Below, in pieces: positions 27,176 to 62,497 of a DNA stretch of 64,000 nucleotides. The stretch comes from Caenorhabditis elegans (lineage: Eukaryota > Nematoda > Chromadorea > Rhabditida > Rhabditidae), in assembly GCF_000002985.6 (NCBI RefSeq), contig NC_003281.10:4588001-4652000 (forward strand), written 5' to 3'. Each line of letters begins with the position of its first letter. The stretch's first letter is position 1. The notes beneath the pieces were generated by a model. The model had not been told where the DNA came from. It searched no databases and worked only from the letters and a program-made list of their open reading frames with translations. The position numbers and the translations under genes are program-made.

Positions 27176-28022
27176 ACTTCAACATTTTGCGTTAATGCAG
27201 ATAATTTTGACTAGCTGGAAACTTTCTGAATTCGACATATTTCCGTGTATACTTCTTTAATCCATCTTCAAAAAATTAATTGGAAGGTGCTGCCAACATA
27301 TTCTGGATGGAATGATCAACCAAATGACCGTCATTCACAATTAATCCTTCTGATCCTTTTCGGGTTGATTGACATTGATGATGCCTACACGGAGTTCATC
27401 AAATCCCAAACTCTCCAAAGAAAGTGGCAGCCTCCCAGAAGCCCGCCCAGGAGTGAAGATGTGAAGAGTGAAAATTGTGAGAAAATCTCTTGAATATATA
27501 TCAACTCTTATCAAGATTTCATGGTTCACGTTTTAAAATGTTAAGATTCATCAAAATGCTTACCATTTTAAAGATCAAATCCATTCATTTTGATTTCTGA
27601 AAGTTTTAACTTTTAAAAAGATGCATATTTACATGATCCGCAGTAGTATACATCGAAGAAATCTATGATATACGCCTTGTATAATTCTAGATAAAAGTTA
27701 ATCAATTTAAGTATTGTCAAAAAGTGACAATTTCAGTTTTTGAAACATTTGAAGTTAACTAAAAACGAGATTATTTTCTTTTGCAATTTTGTATTGTATG
27801 AAACTCTATTCCGGAAAAAAGATACTTCAATAAAATTGAGAGTGTTCAAAGCATTTAGAACTTAAGGAGAATGTGATTTTCAGAACTTGATCTAACTCTG
27901 AATATATAATTTTTGGGTTTATGTCAAAAAATAAACGGCAAAATGTAGAAATCTTTGATGTCCGCTGCTGTAACCTTTTGAAACATCTGAAAATCATTTT
28001 ACATCACTTGGAGAGTATATAT

Positions 28023-28081
28023 TTTCTAACAGGGATGAAGTAACGCCAGTTCCACTGGCGTTACTTCATCCCTGTTAGAAA
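28023..28081. repeat. Perfect hairpin: 28-bp arms, 3-nt loop
   Basis: Arm 28023-28050 is the exact reverse complement of 28054-28081, with TCC as loop. The arms are about 43% GC, against an A/T-rich surround, and there is not one mismatch. Confidence 0.85.
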
Positions 28082-28647
28082 CTATTCCGAAATGCCTTCT
28101 TCCAGATAGTGTCTTTAAAATTCGCGTGCCTAGATTCGCTCTGAAGGTACGTCACTTTTGAAGGAACGGTAATCATCGTAGCTTCAAGTGTCACAACTGT
28201 TTATTTCTGACAAACTATGTACACAGCATGTTCTCTCAAAAATCCTCCTTTCCCCTAATTGTTGCATAACATTCTCCTCCTTTTTTCTCTCTTCTTCCCT
28301 TTCAATTTTCATCTCACCTGTCCTTTTCAACAAAATCTCTTCTGCCATTGGTCATCTTTATCCTAACAAATCGCCTCTGGTCACTTATATGACACCCGGA
28401 AACCTGTTCATCTCTCCTTCGGAAAAGAAGGCAAAATGGCGTAAGAAACCGGTCGTCGTCTGGCGTCTCTTCGTCTTACACACTTTTCCACACACGCTTG
28501 ACCATTTTCATCTCAATTTACATTTCCAGACGACAGGCGCTGCTGCACGGACGCCCTTCTGTTGTGAATCATATTCTGTCAGCAGCTTTCTCAACTTTCC
28601 CGATTCATATTTTTATTCGGTTTTCCCCGTCTTCTCGACAGTTATAG

Positions 28648-30772
28648 ATGAAACGGTGAGCTCCGAAAAATTTTGAGATTCAATGATGAGAGAGCTCAAT
28701 TGATCTTTTGGATTGATTAATCTCAAGATCTCGAGATCTCGACAAAGATGCATGAAAGTCTAGAATTCTTTGCATCAAGCCTTGAAATTGGAAGATTATT
28801 TTCAGCCTTCTCCTATTATGTGCACTATGCTCATTTCATGTTCAAGCTCAAAAGTCTGGTCCTCCTGGCCCAATGTCATCACACTTTGTTGATTGGCTCA
28901 TTGCTCACGGGTAATTAATATTTGAAATTCTTGAAACTAACTCTTAAAATGAAGACTAAAATATCTAACCAATTTTGGTAGAATGCCAAAAAAGTTTCAA
29001 AAAGTGTTCCTCGAAGGCTTATAAATGTAAAAAATTATGTAAAATTAAGAATTGCCGAAATTGCCGAATGGCGAACATTTTCGGCAATATCCAAACCTAG
29101 CTGTATTTCAAAAAATACAAATTTCTTTTTAGTATTCGATTAGTCTTTTTTTCAAAATAAAATGCTTCAACCTTCGAGTGAGATAGCATTTTGAGCTTGA
29201 AAAAAGCAATTTTTCAATAAAATGCTACCTAAATTTAAAAAATTTGCAAAATCATATTTCCGGCTATCCGGAATTTCAGAAATTGCCGGTTTTTTTTAAA
29301 TTTCGGACAAATGCTAAGGCCTATCAAGTAAGCATAAGGTATACTTGCCTATCATGGATGCCTTAGATTTTGCACTTATTTTGCCATTGCATATAAGCTG
29401 TTAAATTTAGATTATTAGTACAAAACTAATCAAAATTAAAACTCTACAATAATTTCAGATACGAACAAGATGCATTTGATCGACCAGATGTCGGACCAGC
29501 TGGAAGCTTTGGAGGCAAAACTCGATCAGGTGACCCCGTGGAAAAAGAGCCCGTAATTTTCATCCATGGCTCCGGAGACACTGCTCTATTCACTCAACAA
29601 CCATTGGCTACAGGCTTTAGCCGTAGTATTCAGTACTTTTTGGAACAAAATTACACAGAAGCCGAATTATATGCAACTACTTGGGGAGATACATGGGGTA
29701 GTGGATCTATGTTGGATACTTATTCAACTATTCATACCTGTGGAAATTTGATTTATTTAAGAAGGTTTGTGTTTTTACTTTATTAAGCAAACTTTTTATC
29801 AAATTTTCCACAAAAAATCTTTCAAAAAGTGATTGTTTTCCAGATTCTTGGAAGCTGTAATTGGGTACACAGGAGCTAAGAAAGTTGATATTATTGCTCA
29901 TTCCGTTGGTGTTCCTCTTATGAGAAAAGTTGTGAAAGGAGGAACTTTGATTGGAACAGACGGAAATTGCACATTGGGTCCACCACTTGGAGCAAAAGTT
30001 GACACTTTTCTAGGAATTGCCGGGCCGAACTTCGGACTGTGCGTCTGTCAATTGGCTCAAACTGTTCCCGCTTGGTGCAATGCGTTGGATGGTTTGTATC
30101 CAGGATATACTTGTCAAGATCAGGTGCGTGTGAGAATGACGTAAAATTTGTTTGAAATAAAGCACAACGGCTTTGAAAAAAGGTTAAGGAAAACTAAAAG
30201 TTTATATGTTTCGAAGCACCAAGAAATGCTCTGGAACCTAGTAAGTAGGCACAACAAAGTTTGCCTGCCTTATGCCTACACGCGTCAATACTGCCCAAGT
30301 TTAAAATTAACTGAAATAAAAGCATAACAACGGGTAAATCTACAAGTTTGAGGCCACCAAACACCGGTGTATCCTTTGAAATACATTGAATAGGTATTAG
30401 GTAGGCACTTCTTCTCCGCTTCAATTTTAAATTATCTGACTCTTCCAGCTGTGGTGTGGATACACATCGGGAAGTTGCAAGCAAGAAAACTACTCGAATC
30501 TTCTCCAAAAAACCAACGACGATCCAAATCGAGAAGGAGATCATGTGTATGCAATGTGGAGTGATGTTGATGAAGTTCTTCTGAATCGAGGAATGGTTTG
30601 GGGTAAACCAACAGCAAGAATTCCAGGTAACCAAAGTTTTGCCGTTCTTTAGAAACCGTTTCAAAATTCAGGAATGAACGGTCGCTGGATAAGTGATCGT
30701 AATGGCCACGTGGCAATGAAGGATCTCACAGAATTGAGACAATTCGAAGCAATTGTTCATCATTCGATTTAA
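28648..30772 (+). CDS. Secreted class 2 (triacylglycerol) lipase
   Basis: Exons 28648-28655, 28806-28910, 29459-29764, 29844-30123, 30449-30626 and 30672-30772 encode 325 residues. The first exon supplies only ATG AAA CG; joined to exon 2 it gives a signal peptide (MKRLLLLCALCSFHVQAQ). The alpha/beta-hydrolase core shows the oxyanion strand VIFIHGSGDTALF, TTWGDTWGSGSMLD, and the nucleophile elbow IIAHSVGVPL with Ser in A-H-S-V-G, typical of Lipase_2 proteins where Ala replaces the first Gly. Candidate acid and base are in SDVDEVLL and NGHVAMKDL. Eight or more cysteines in the second half suggest disulfides. Probably an extracellular or gut lipid hydrolase. It is one of a large worm family (lips genes); I am not sure of its name. 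It converges tail-to-tail with pfas-1. Confidence 0.9.
29035..29360. repeat. Dispersed repeat with inverted GCCGAAATTGCCG motifs in a lipase intron
   Basis: Lipase intron 2 holds repeats of GAAATTGCCG on both strands (about 29048-29095 and 29265-29310), followed by TAAGCATAAGGTATACTTGCC (about 29330-29352). I recognise both motifs as common worm repeat fragments but cannot name the family. Confidence 0.45.
30230..30410. repeat. GTAGGCA-type dispersed repeat in lipase intron 4
   Basis: Contains AAGTAGGCACAAC, TTTGCCTGCCTTATGCCTAC and AGGTAGGCACTT. Similar GTAGGC/GCCTAC blocks occur at 32115-32130 and 36410-36455, so this looks like a dispersed family. Confidence 0.4.
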
Positions 30773-30872
30773 ATGGTTTATTATGTTTCAAAAACGGTTT
30801 TTTCTTGTTATTAATTTATTAATTTATTTGCTCTTGTTGAATACGATTGTCTGTACATTTGGGTTTCCTTGC

Positions 30873-30878
30873 AATAAA
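30873..30878 (+). terminator. Poly(A) signal of the lipase gene
   Basis: AATAAA on the plus strand, 100 bp after the lipase stop. Confidence 0.75.
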
Positions 30879-30885
30879 ATATTAA

Positions 30886-30891
30886 TTTATT
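30886..30891 (-). terminator. Poly(A) signal of pfas-1
   Basis: AATAAA on the minus strand, about 31 bp beyond the pfas-1 stop and only 7 bp from the lipase signal on the other strand. Confidence 0.65.
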
Positions 30892-30921
30892 TTAAAACAA
30901 CTTCCAACTGTCAAAGAATAT

Positions 30922-55282
<24,361 letters not shown>

Positions 55283-55303
55283 GCTTACCAAATGTTTTAG
55301 TTC

Positions 55304-55311
55304 CTGAAAAC
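55304..55311 (-). promoter_or_regulatory. Probable trans-splice acceptor of pfas-1
   Basis: On the minus strand GTTTTCAG lies about 20 bases before the pfas-1 ATG at 55282, with no coding exon upstream. Confidence 0.5.
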
Positions 55312-55998
55312 TGATTTGGTTTTCAGACAGATATGTATTATAGAAAAATTAAGAATGAAAACCGAACAGAGAATGAGAATCTACAAATGTTTTCAAAAAT
55401 CAATTCAAAGAGCTGATAAGAATTGCAATTTACTGTTTTTATGTGTTTTTCAGTGGTGTCGTTGACATTGTGAAGCATAACAAGGTTGAGAATAGACAGG
55501 TAATTGATATTTTTCAGTAGTGATAAGAAAAAATGTTTGCCTGATAGTATTCTAATGTTGCAAAATTTTCAAGAACAAAGTATTTAGTTTTTGGATGTTT
55601 CTTGGGCATTTACTATCTGGAAATCATGAAAAAAAAACAAAAGAAGACAAAAGAATGCCAATGGGGGGATGTCTTAAAACTGCAGTACATATTTTAATAC
55701 CTAACAGTTAAAGAACTTTGTTAAATTTTTTGATTTTCAAGAGAATTATTTTTTCTGTAAAAATTTGTTTGAGTCTATTTTTCAACACTTTTCCGCATTT
55801 TCTGTTGTACATATGTATATGAAAAGTTATAAAAAATAAAAGAATGTATGCAATGAATTCCCAACAGTGTTGTAAAGAGAAGTTATGTTTTAGATGTAAC
55901 AATAATAGTATGAATATATGAATATGAATAATAATATGAATTTATTGCAATAAGTTAATCAATAATATAAGTTAAAACAACAGAAACCCAGGAAATCT
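55312..55998. other. Gap between the pfas-1 5' end and the Gly/Asn-rich gene
   Basis: About 690 bp, A/T-rich, no gene seen. It should hold the pfas-1 promoter (minus strand) and the 3' UTR of the Gly/Asn-rich gene. Just upstream in pfas-1 intron 1, 55084-55115 carries the GGTACCCGGTCTCGACACGA repeat block. Confidence 0.5.
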
Positions 55999-58333
55999 TT
56001 ACATCTTCCGATATGTATCCATACTCAATAACTCGGCAATCTTCTTCTCAACTTCAGGTGTTTTAGTCGTTGAATCTTCAGCTACAGATGGATCTTTCAT
56101 CTTCATATTGTACCAATCTCCATAATCTTCATCTCCATTACCATTATTATTTCCATTGTTGCCACTGTTTCCATTATTCCAGTTATCACCACCACCGCCA
56201 TTTCCTCCATTATTGGATTCCCAATTGTTTCCATCATTTCCATTATTATTATTATTGCTACCCCATCCTCCTCCGTTGTTACTGTATCCTCCAGTTCCTC
56301 CATTATTATTATTATTATTATTATTGTTATTATTGCTACTAGAAGATCCCCATCCGTCGTTTCTATTGTTATTGCTACCGTATCCATTCTTACTGTATCC
56401 TCCTCCAAAGTTATCATTGTCATTATCCTGATTTCCATTTCCATTCCATTTGTTGCTACTGCCATAGTTATCATTGTCTCCCCAGTTTCCACCTCCAGAG
56501 CCTCCAGATCCTCCAGTTCCACCATTTCCCCATGATCCTCCAGAATTGCCATTATTGCTTCCCCAGTTATCATTATCAGTATTTCCTCCTCCAGAACCTC
56601 CATTTGATCCTGATCCACCATTAGATCCACCCCAATTGTTGCTCAACTCAGATCCATAATTATCTCCTCCATTATTGTTACTTCCCCATTGATCACCACC
56701 TTCATTTCCTCCACCTCGATTTCTTCCATAACTATTTCCACTTGGCTTCCATGATCCTTCATTTCCATAATTAGAATCTCCATCATTTCCTCCATTTGAA
56801 CCACTTCCCGAGGATCCACCCCAATTATCAGAGTTTCCATTGCTGTTTCCAGATCCTTTCCAAGAATTTCCATCGTTGTCATTTGTACCCCATGAATTAC
56901 CATAGTTATTATTATTATTGTTGTTGCTCTTTCGATTGTTGTTGTTATTATTCCAGCCGTCATTTTCGTTGTCTCCTGAAACAAATTACAGAATTGAAAT
57001 TTTTCTAAAATAGCGTCAGTAGATTCTTAAACCCATGAACAAGAAAACTGTATAAAGAAAAACAGGCGGTCTATTAGAAAATTAGAAGTGTTTTCTAGCT
57101 TAGAAAGATAGGCTTACATTAGGCGACTTGAAAAGAAAGATATATTTTCCGTGTTTCGAGCATTATCATAAGATGTCTAAGCTTGCTCATGAAATATAAT
57201 GTATCGGAAAAATTGAAAATTCACCATTATTCCAATTAGATCCTCCTCCAGATCCTCCACCACCACCATTGTACCCTCCAGAATTTGATCCCGAATTCCA
57301 ATTGTCTTGATTATTCCCATTTCCATTATAATCATCTCCATCGTTTCTATTTCCATATTTGTTCATTCGATTGTTTTTAGAGTTGAAATTGTTATTATTG
57401 TTCTGATCTCCATTATTCCAATCGTCATTCTCTCCGTCATTCCGAGAAGATCCTCTCCATCCTGAACCGGTTCCTGCTCTATGAGCCGAGGATTGACCTT
57501 TTGCAGTGTCGACGCTTCCTGGAATAAGTATGAATGTTTGATTTTAAAATAATATATTTCTTACCATAACTTCCAAAAGTTCTCTTTCCAGTTCTGGTCA
57601 TTCCACCTACACGATCTCCTGGCAGACTGCTTTGTGATTCAGGGAGCCCTTGATATCCACTGGAACAAGTTTATATATTGCAAACGTTTTCCTTCAAAAA
57701 AGTTAAACTCACGATGCATAAGGATTTCCAGTTGAAGCTCCACTTCTGCCTCTTCTTGAAAAAGTCGCACCAGTGTTTGTATATCCCCTTTCAAAAGCTC
57801 CCAGTCCAAATTTTTTCTTACTTTTTGCTTTAATTGTAGATACTGCTGGAAATGCGGCGACTACAATTGCTCCTTGGTCGCGGGCAACTTTCGAAAGATC
57901 CACAAGAGGTGAACTTTCTGGAAAATGTATAGATTCATTGTAGGCTGATTCATTTGTGCGAATTTTAATTTTTTTTTTTCTGAGATATTTACAGTAACTT
58001 GTCATCTTTTGTGGTGGGACCTAAGATGTTATGAGCTGAATTTAAAAAAATTCGGAGGGAACAGTTTAAAAATTGCATAATTGGAAAATGATGTTTCGTT
58101 TCAAAAACCGAAACGATTATTCAAAGTTGGCAAGTTTCTCAACAAAATGTTAAAGAAAATATTTGAGAATATTGCAGTTATTTTATGATACTGTTAAAAA
58201 TTTTTTTTAAAAATGCAAAAGATTAAAAACCAAAGACAAAACCGGTAAACCTACCATTTTTAGCCAACGTCTCTGTAAGGTTGAACTCGCAAAGTACGGA
58301 AGCAACAAGAAAAGTGAAATACTTTATGTTCAT
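55999..58333 (-). CDS. Secreted Gly/Asn/Ser/Trp-rich low-complexity protein
   Basis: Exons 58333-58255, 57917-57713, 57659-57565, 57518-57225 and 56975-55999 encode 549 residues. The start MNIKYFTFLVASVLCEFNL looks like a signal peptide. Residues of about 30-130 are moderately complex and basic (KSKKKFGLGAFERG, RRGRSGASTG, RTGKRTFGSYG). The remaining 400 residues are mostly Gly, Asn, Ser and Asp with regularly spaced Trp (NNWGS, GNNWG, DNWNN) and one pure Asn run. The last 45 residues regain complexity (DWYNMKMKDPSVAEDS, KKIAELLSMDTYRKM). Such composition suits a structural or matrix protein of cuticle, eggshell or gut lining, or a prion-like polymer; function is unknown. Antisense open frames across this region are repeat artefacts. 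Confidence 0.85.
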
Positions 58334-58538
58334 ATCAAAATGTGATATTGAATTGAATGTTTGAATTGCACACATTATATAGCCATGCCAACAAATCGCC
58401 CGGATCTCTTCCGGTAGATCAATGCGAATGTGTTTGTTTGTGTTTCGATTTGACAGGATGCCGGAGTCGACAGTGTTTAATAGGTTCAATGAGCATTAAG
58501 TGGTTAAGAAACAAGGAAATAGGGATTATTTATTAATT

Positions 58539-59836
58539 TTAATTTGATTGAAAACATTCTTTCATTATTGGAAGATAGTGAAGACAATGAAGTTTTGATT
58601 CATCAAATCGAACTTCCGAATCAGAAGGAGCACATAGATCCACACAATTTGATGGTATACGACTCTGCAAAAAATTTAAAATTTGATGAATAAAACCGAT
58701 TTATTGGATATGCTGTACTATTACTTTGCTATACGGAAAAAACTAAAGTTTTTAAATAAATTGAATATGTTAGTCAACAATTGTTAATTTGCTGAATAAT
58801 TGTTAAATTAATTTTCTAAATATCCAAATTTTGGCAAACAAAATTGGCAACTGTGAAAAGGAAATTTCAACAATGTTTCCGACAAATTATTAAAGAACTT
58901 TGCAGTTTCAGATAACTTTACAGCTGTACAGAAAACCTTCAAAAATTTTATCTTGAATTATCGAGATAAATTTGTGCGAGTTTCTTGAATCAACTTTTCT
59001 ATTGAAATAAATACATTTTCGAACGTGCCTGTTCACAGCATTCTGTGTGATCCATATTCATAGATGCACAAAAATGAATAGTTCTAAGTGATGAACTTGG
59101 ACATCTTCTGGGCTCCGCGAGCAGTCGAAAGATGGAAGATTCATTATAAGTCTCAAATGAGCAGAATCCCATGCATCTCTCCGGAAGTAAATTATCCACA
59201 CAACATTGTTCCATTTTTAACGAGTACTCGGATTCCTGAATTTTGAAGTGGGATTATTTAATTTTCATGAGATTTTTTTTTGAATATTTTTGAAGAAAAA
59301 ATCTTGAAGAAGTTGGATTTTTTGAAATTATTCAAAAGCAGATTATTGCCAAAGTTAAACAATAGAGAAACAACAAAACTCCGTAAATTCCGAAAAATAT
59401 TTTAAATACATATTTCAAAACAGAATTTTCTCATAGTTTCAATAAAACTAGAAAAGAACCTACCTCTTCATTCACATATTTAGTTTTACTTGCCAATGCT
59501 CTTCCACCAACACATCTATTCAATCGGCAGATATATCCATTTTGGCAGCTGTTTCTTGTTAGGCATTCTCTATGAATTACTGGTGGTGGAAGATTCAAAC
59601 TATCAAGACTTGGAGGACACTGAACAAATAAGACTTTTTTAATTTAGTGAACTTTTATAGGAGTCGCGTTGATAAATGAGAAAAAATTCAAAAATATTTT
59701 AAAAAATTCAAAACAATTCTATCCCGCTTCATACAGAATATCTTTAAAAAAGAAAACTTACAGCATAGCTTAACGTGATCAAAAGAATAAAACGAGAATA
59801 AATCGAAAGAACTAAAGTATTACCAGACACTTTCAT
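58539..59836 (-). CDS. Secreted DB-module cysteine-rich protein
   Basis: Exons 59836-59762, 59619-59464, 59235-59015 and 58662-58539 give 191 residues in frame. The N-terminus (MKVSGNTLVLSIYSRFILL, ending SYA) is a plausible signal peptide. A short Cys segment follows (CLTRNSCQNGYICRLNRC, EB-like), then a DB module: MEQCCVDNLLPERCMGFC, RRCPSSSLRTIHFC, DHTECCEQ, and in the last exon NCVDLCAP and HCLHYLPIMKECF. DB modules are nematode-expanded extracellular domains of unknown function. If exon 3 were read through its donor (AAAAT|GTATTT) it would stop at 58999 and lose half the cysteine pattern, so I include exon 4. Its acceptor has two adjacent AGs; the second keeps the frame. An AATAAA signal follows the stop directly. 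Confidence 0.8.
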
Positions 59837-62497
59837 TTTAGAATCCAAAACTGTGAAGAATATAATTTATACGAAAGACATGAGAAATCCTGAACAAATA
59901 ACTGCTAAAGAATAATAAAAAGAAGCGGGACACAAACAAAGAATTATGAAAATAAGAATGGTTATTGTTATATGAATCACTAAATATTTGGGAAAAATCG
60001 AAAGTTTTGGAAATCGAGAGTTACGAAATTGCTCGTCATAACCGGAAATGAGACGTCAATTATGTTCATGTGAGGACTGATAACATCAACTCTCACAATG
60101 AGACATCCTTTCTGTTGCATTTCTGGAACTTTGTTAAAGAATGATGTTGTAAATGTTTTCTAAAATTGTCATTTTTTACAGTTATTTCAAAACATGATCC
60201 ACGCTTTGATGGTTATTTATATTGCTTGTGTCTCTATTTGCAAATTGCTAAAATATTTTTTTTGAAAATTTAGATATGTGATTTTATAATTGAAGTTTAA
60301 AGGAGGAATAACGCTAGTGCAAAATGCCAAAATACTACAAAATAAAAACAAAACAACTGTATCTAGTTTGATGGAAATTGCTAATTTTGGCACATTTTCA
60401 ATTGTGATAGATGTTCTCGTTTGAATAATGTTATATATTCGAGGCCGAACAAGGAGGCGAAGACGAGTAGTTTATTATTACATAACTAAGGAATGAATAG
60501 AAAGTTAGTATACATAGATAATGAGTTCACGTTACACGATCTTCATATCCACGTTGAGGGTTAGGTACACGTAGATACCCAACAAATTACATTTTTCAAA
60601 ATTTCGTCTAGTCTCCAATTTTCAAAAAAAAAGGTATCATTTCTGTGTAAACATTTATTTCATGTCTTAAATTCAACAAAAATAATTTTCACTTGAAAAT
60701 TTGAGCCAAAATGGAGAAACTTCAAGTGCGGCACCAAAAAAATGGGCGAGGGTAAATATTAATGATAACTGTGAATTGACCAAAATTGGAGATTTTTCTA
60801 ACCTCTGATAATATTTTGCTCTGTCATCTCATTTGGGAGGTTTATCATGAAGTCCCAATTGACCGTATTCCACCTTTAAACTAAGCTTGCTCAGTTTTCA
60901 AATTTTCTTTCATCCAGAAACCTGATGTGCGTCATTAGTAGCATGTTTGGCAACCGTAATTTCCAAACCACTATTCTTGATAATAATTTGAATGTAAGAA
61001 ACCATCATCACACAGATTGCAGTGACATTTATTACACAATCTGTGCGATAGTTTGAAAATTGGTCTTTATAGGTTTTGTGTCTCAGATACATCGTTCCTA
61101 TCTCAATGTTTCATATATCGCTTTGTTCCTTAAGTACATTTATTTCTAAATTGTTGAACATTTTACATGATAAATTCCATAAAGCAACATAAAACAATCA
61201 CGTCATTTCTAGATTTTTATTGACAAGTACACTGGAACTAGCATATATTATTGAAAATACTTGTTGTTGCTATTTTAAAATTTTGAATTTCAACAATTTT
61301 AACAACAACGATACCTTTGTAGTCTTCTGATCACTCTCCCCCAATGATAACCTGGTCAACGTGATAAACTGCCTTGATTTTTCATACGTCGATTAGAGCG
61401 CAACTGCATCGGGTTGTTCCCGCACATGAGGGGGTTTCCCCGCACAGCGCCATGTGATTTTCCGTGGTCACAGAAGAAACGGAATGTCTGTGCCTCTCAC
61501 CTTCACACACTCTCACTACCTATTGATTTTCGCCTGGCAGCCTAGTGTCCGTTTGTCGGTCTTTTCTCTCGTCACTTTTTGTGTCTCGGTATCAATGTTT
61601 GTTTCGATGCGACGCGGGGACGTCCAACGACGCAACGAAGAAGAACCGAAACTTGGTGTCACATTTTTATTTCCCGGCCGACCGCCGTTTTTTTCCTGCT
61701 AGCACGTGGTCTTGAGACGAAAACTTTTATCGGTTAGAATACAATAAAATCACTGTGCTTGTCTTGCCGTTTTATTTTTTCAACTTTTCTTTATTTGCTG
61801 TGAGGGTTAATAGTCGCGGCGGCGGCGGCGGCGGGCATTTTGGATACAACATTTTTGAAAATTGGGAATCATTTTTGAAATTATCGAAATTTAAATTTGG
61901 GAACATCATGTAGTTGTTTCGCAATTTTTCTTCGGAAATAAACTTCCCAAAAGAAAATATGAGCAAGTGATTTAGAAAACCAGGCCTGATACTTTAAATA
62001 AACTCCTTGTAGATCTTTCGTCGTGAGACCCACTCGCTAACCACGTTGCGCCTTTAGTACAGTACTACTATTCTTTTTCAATTTTTATTCAAAATTATGC
62101 AAATTTCATCATCGATTTTGAACTTTGCTCCGTTAAATTTGTGATAATACAATTTTTCGAACAATTCAAAAAATTTATCAGTAACTTCTTTTTTGTTGGA
62201 AAATAGACTATCGAAAAATTCCATAATTTTCTTCTGTCTCTCGGAAACGCTTTCCATTTTATCTTTTGATCACGTGACACACGTTCTATCAGTCTTTCCT
62301 TATTGAAGAACAGGTAGCATTGAAATTGTGATAACCTTACGCCCCCTTCGATCATTTTTCGTTCAAATATTTTCGCATTTTTTTCGTCTTTTCATCTCTT
62401 TCCCATTTTTCTATCGTTCAAACATCATAATTTTCCCGCTGAAAGTACTGTTTAGTGCACTTAGACTGAAATAAAATAAAAATCAATTTTCAGAAGT
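59837..62497. other. Intergenic region between the DB-module gene and ppm-2
   Basis: A 2.66 kb region with no gene that I can support. The two flanking genes diverge from it. A C/T-rich block (about 61440-61700) with several CTCTC and TTCACACAC runs lies about 900 bp upstream of the ppm-2 ATG. A (CGG)5-like stretch is at 61817-61834, and a repeat-like block with CGTGAGACCCACTCG is at 61990-62060. The ppm-2 ATG is preceded by TTTTCAG at 62493, so a 5' UTR exon or SL1 is likely. Confidence 0.5.

Noticed and set aside
28188..28676. 162-codon plus-strand open frame upstream of the lipase
   Set aside because: It overlaps the lipase first exon in another frame, has a low-complexity Ser/Phe translation from T/C-rich DNA, and shows no domain.
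56070..56659. Long plus-strand frames rich in Leu, Pro, His and Tyr
   Set aside because: They are antisense shadows of the Gly/Asn-rich repeat codons of the minus-strand gene.
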